From positions 6,592 to 24,606 of the forward strand of contig NHKK02000042.1 of assembly GCA_002169475.2 (NCBI GenBank): a stretch of 18,015 nucleotides of DNA. Direction: 5' to 3'. Below are positions 16,422 through 18,015 of this stretch, one piece after another; positions within the stretch are counted from its first letter, which is position 1, and every line of letters starts with the position of its first letter. The notes beneath the pieces were generated by a model. It did no database searches and had not been told where the DNA came from. It was given only the letters and a program-made list of their open reading frames with translations. The DNA comes from Candidatus Pelagibacter sp. TMED239. GTDB lineage: Bacteria > Pseudomonadota > Alphaproteobacteria > Pelagibacterales > Pelagibacteraceae. The position numbers and the translations under genes are program-made.

Positions 16422-18015
16422 TTAATTCTTTTTTGATATCTTATCCATCCAGGACTTCTTTTTCCTTCTTCAATCTCAAAATCTTGATTAAAATCAAAAT
16501 CTTCAACTTCATCTACTTCTTCATCAAAAAATGAATTTTTTTCTAAATGTTTTTCTGGTAATTCTTCTATAAATCTTGATGCCATACTATCTATCCAGTC
16601 ACCTTGATAAAATCTGTTCATAGAAAATGAAATGATAGCATTTTTCTTAGCTCTTGTTATACCAACATAAGCCAAGCGTCTTTCTTCCTCTAAGCCTTTT
16701 TGTCCTTTTTCCTCAATTGATTTTTGATGAGGAAATAGTCCTTCTTCCCATCCGGGTAAAAAAACTACATCAAATTCTAATCCTTTTGCAGCGTGCATAG
16801 TCATCATATTTATTTTTTCACCCTCCCATTCTTGATCAATAGATGTTGCAAGTGAGACATGTTCTAAAAAACTTTCTAAATTATCAAATTCTTTCATAGC
16901 ACTTAATAATTCTTTGATATTTTCTAATCTATTTTCATTATCGACATCTTTTTTATTTTTTAGCATGGCAGAATAACCAGATTCATCTAAAACAACTTGC
17001 AATAATTTTATGTGACTAACTTTTTTAATTGTTAGGTCACTTCTCCATTTATTCAATAAATTAAGAAATAAGCTAAGCCCAATTTTTGTTTTTGGTTTAA
17101 TCAAATTTTGTTCAATCATTTTTATTGAAGAAACTTCTAGACTTAAATTCTTTTCTTTTGCAAACTCATGAATTATTTTAAGAGTAGAGTCGCCTACAGA
17201 TCTTTTAGGATTATTAACAATTCTTTCAAAAGCCAAATCATCTTTTTCTTGATGAACTAATCTCAGATAGGCGACACAATCTTTAATTTCTGCTCTTTCA
17301 TAAAATTTGGTTCCACCTAAAATTCTATAAGGCATCCCAATTTTTAGAAATCTTTCTTCAAATTCTCTTGTTTGAAATATTGCCCTAACTAAAATTGCAA
17401 CATTATTATAAGAAAATTTTTTTTTTAAATTTTTTTCAATTTCATCAGAGACTCCAATTGCTTCATCTTTACCATTTTTAAAACAGTTTAATTTAACTAA
17501 ATCTCCTTTTTCCATATTAGTGGTTAAGGTTTTACCCACTCTATTTTGATTATTTCCAATTAAATCAGATGCTACAGATAAAATATTTTGTGAGGATCTA
17601 TAATTTTGTTCTAGTCTAATTACGGTTGTATTTTTGTAAACTTTATCAAATTCTAAAAAGTTTTTTATTTCTGCTCCTCTCCAACTATAAATAGATTGAT
17701 CGTCATCACCAACACAACATAAGTTTTTATTTTTCTCTGATAAAATATTTAGCCATTTACTCTGAATAAAATTTGTGTCTTGGTACTCGTCTACAAGAAT
17801 ATATTTAAAATTATTAGAATAAATTTCTTTTATATCAGGATAATTTTCAAGAATTTTTACAGCGTGTAAAATTAAATCACCAAAGTCGCATGAATTTAAG
17901 TCTGTTAATTTTTTTTGATAAATTTTATATAAAGGTAAAATAGTTTTTTCATAGATATCTTTTTTATTAATTATGACATTATTAGGGTAGTATCCTTTAT
18001 TTTTCCATTTATCTA
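16418..18015 (-). CDS. uvrD: UvrD/PcrA-type DNA helicase, 5' end outside window
   Basis: Superfamily 1A 3'-5' helicase for nucleotide-excision and mismatch repair. The frame stays open from the window's right edge to a TGA at 16418-16420, 531 residues. Visible motifs in order: Walker B ILVDEYQDTN (near base 17790), CVGDDDQSIYSWRGAE (motif III, near 17700), IRLEQNYRSS (motif IV, near 17610), the AILVRA and YRILGG region (17380-17300), MMTMHAAKGLEFDVVFLPG (motif V, near 16790) and EERRLAYVGITRAKK (motif VI, near 16660). The tail ends SPGWIRYQKR as in alphaproteobacterial UvrD. The Walker A part is outside the window. A GTG at 17539 is internal to the motif-rich protein and not the start. pepP follows with a 4-base overlap. 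Confidence 0.96.
   Translation of the reverse strand, partial: DKWKNKGYYPNNVIINKKDIYEKTILPLYKIYQKKLTDLNSCDFGDLILHAVKILENYPDIKEIYSNNFKYILVDEYQDTNFIQSKWLNILSEKNKNLCCVGDDDQSIYSWRGAEIKNFLEFDKVYKNTTVIRLEQNYRSSQNILSVASDLIGNNQNRVGKTLTTNMEKGDLVKLNCFKNGKDEAIGVSDEIEKNLKKKFSYNNVAILVRAIFQTREFEERFLKIGMPYRILGGTKFYERAEIKDCVAYLRLVHQEKDDLAFERIVNNPKRSVGDSTLKIIHEFAKEKNLSLEVSSIKMIEQNLIKPKTKIGLSLFLNLLNKWRSDLTIKKVSHIKLLQVVLDESGYSAMLKNKKDVDNENRLENIKELLSAMKEFDNLESFLEHVSLATSIDQEWEGEKINMMTMHAAKGLEFDVVFLPGWEEGLFPHQKSIEEKGQKGLEEERRLAYVGITRAKKNAIISFSMNRFYQGDWIDSMASRFIEELPEKHLEKNSFFDEEVDEVEDFDFNQDFEIEEGKRSPGWIRYQKRIK

Noticed and set aside
16418..17539. A short separate helicase gene beginning at GTG 17539
   Set aside because: The same frame continues upstream without stops to the window edge and encodes Walker B and motifs III and IV, so it is one uvrD gene cut by the window.
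1..18015. Obligate intracellular symbiont as source, given the extreme A+T content
   Set aside because: The contiguous dcw cluster, complete Mur pathway, lipid A gene and absence of pseudogenes fit a streamlined free-living cell better, though this is not decisive.

Overview
The window looks like a piece of a streamlined, very A+T-rich alphaproteobacterial genome, most likely of the SAR11/Pelagibacterales kind or a similar marine lineage. By eye G+C is only in the 20s of percent. Genes almost touch or overlap, lysine, asparagine and isoleucine codons are heavily used, and TGA is a normal stop (bamD and uvrD end with it), so genetic code 4 does not apply. The order mur genes, ddl, ftsQ, [ftsA, ftsZ position], lpxC, bamD, ligA, the Ddl motif EINTQPGMT and the DNPR motif of MurE (meso-diaminopimelate type) all fit an alphaproteobacterium with a Gram-negative envelope. 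The lineage is inferred from layout and composition, not from a search.

Region 1 (1-10836, + strand) is the division and cell wall (dcw) cluster: a murE-murF fusion (5' end outside the window), mraY, murD, ftsW, murG, murC, murB, ddl, ftsQ and a very short ftsA-like gene. No junction has more than 3 free bases and most overlap, so this is almost certainly one translationally coupled operon. Together the genes take UDP-MurNAc precursors through the Mur ligases and Ddl to lipid I (MraY), lipid II (MurG) and septal glycan synthesis (FtsW), with FtsQ and the FtsA-like protein as divisome parts.

Region 2 (10837-14744, + strand) starts with the first real gap, 64 bases holding a perfect 10-bp inverted repeat. 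Then come lpxC (lipid A synthesis), bamD (outer-membrane protein assembly) and ligA (NAD-dependent DNA ligase). Region 3 (14727-18015, - strand) has pepP (Xaa-Pro aminopeptidase) and the 3' part of uvrD (helicase), overlapping by ATGA and converging on ligA.

The most striking point is the ftsA/ftsZ position. The 234-residue protein after FtsQ matches FtsA only in its N-terminal strands, its 1C domain and its C-terminal amphipathic helix. The nucleotide-binding core and the 2B domain that holds FtsZ are gone, and ftsZ itself is absent from its usual place before lpxC. recN, often found between bamD and ligA in this class, is also absent here. No RNA genes, insertion sequences, CRISPR arrays or gene-free stretches above 300 bases were seen.
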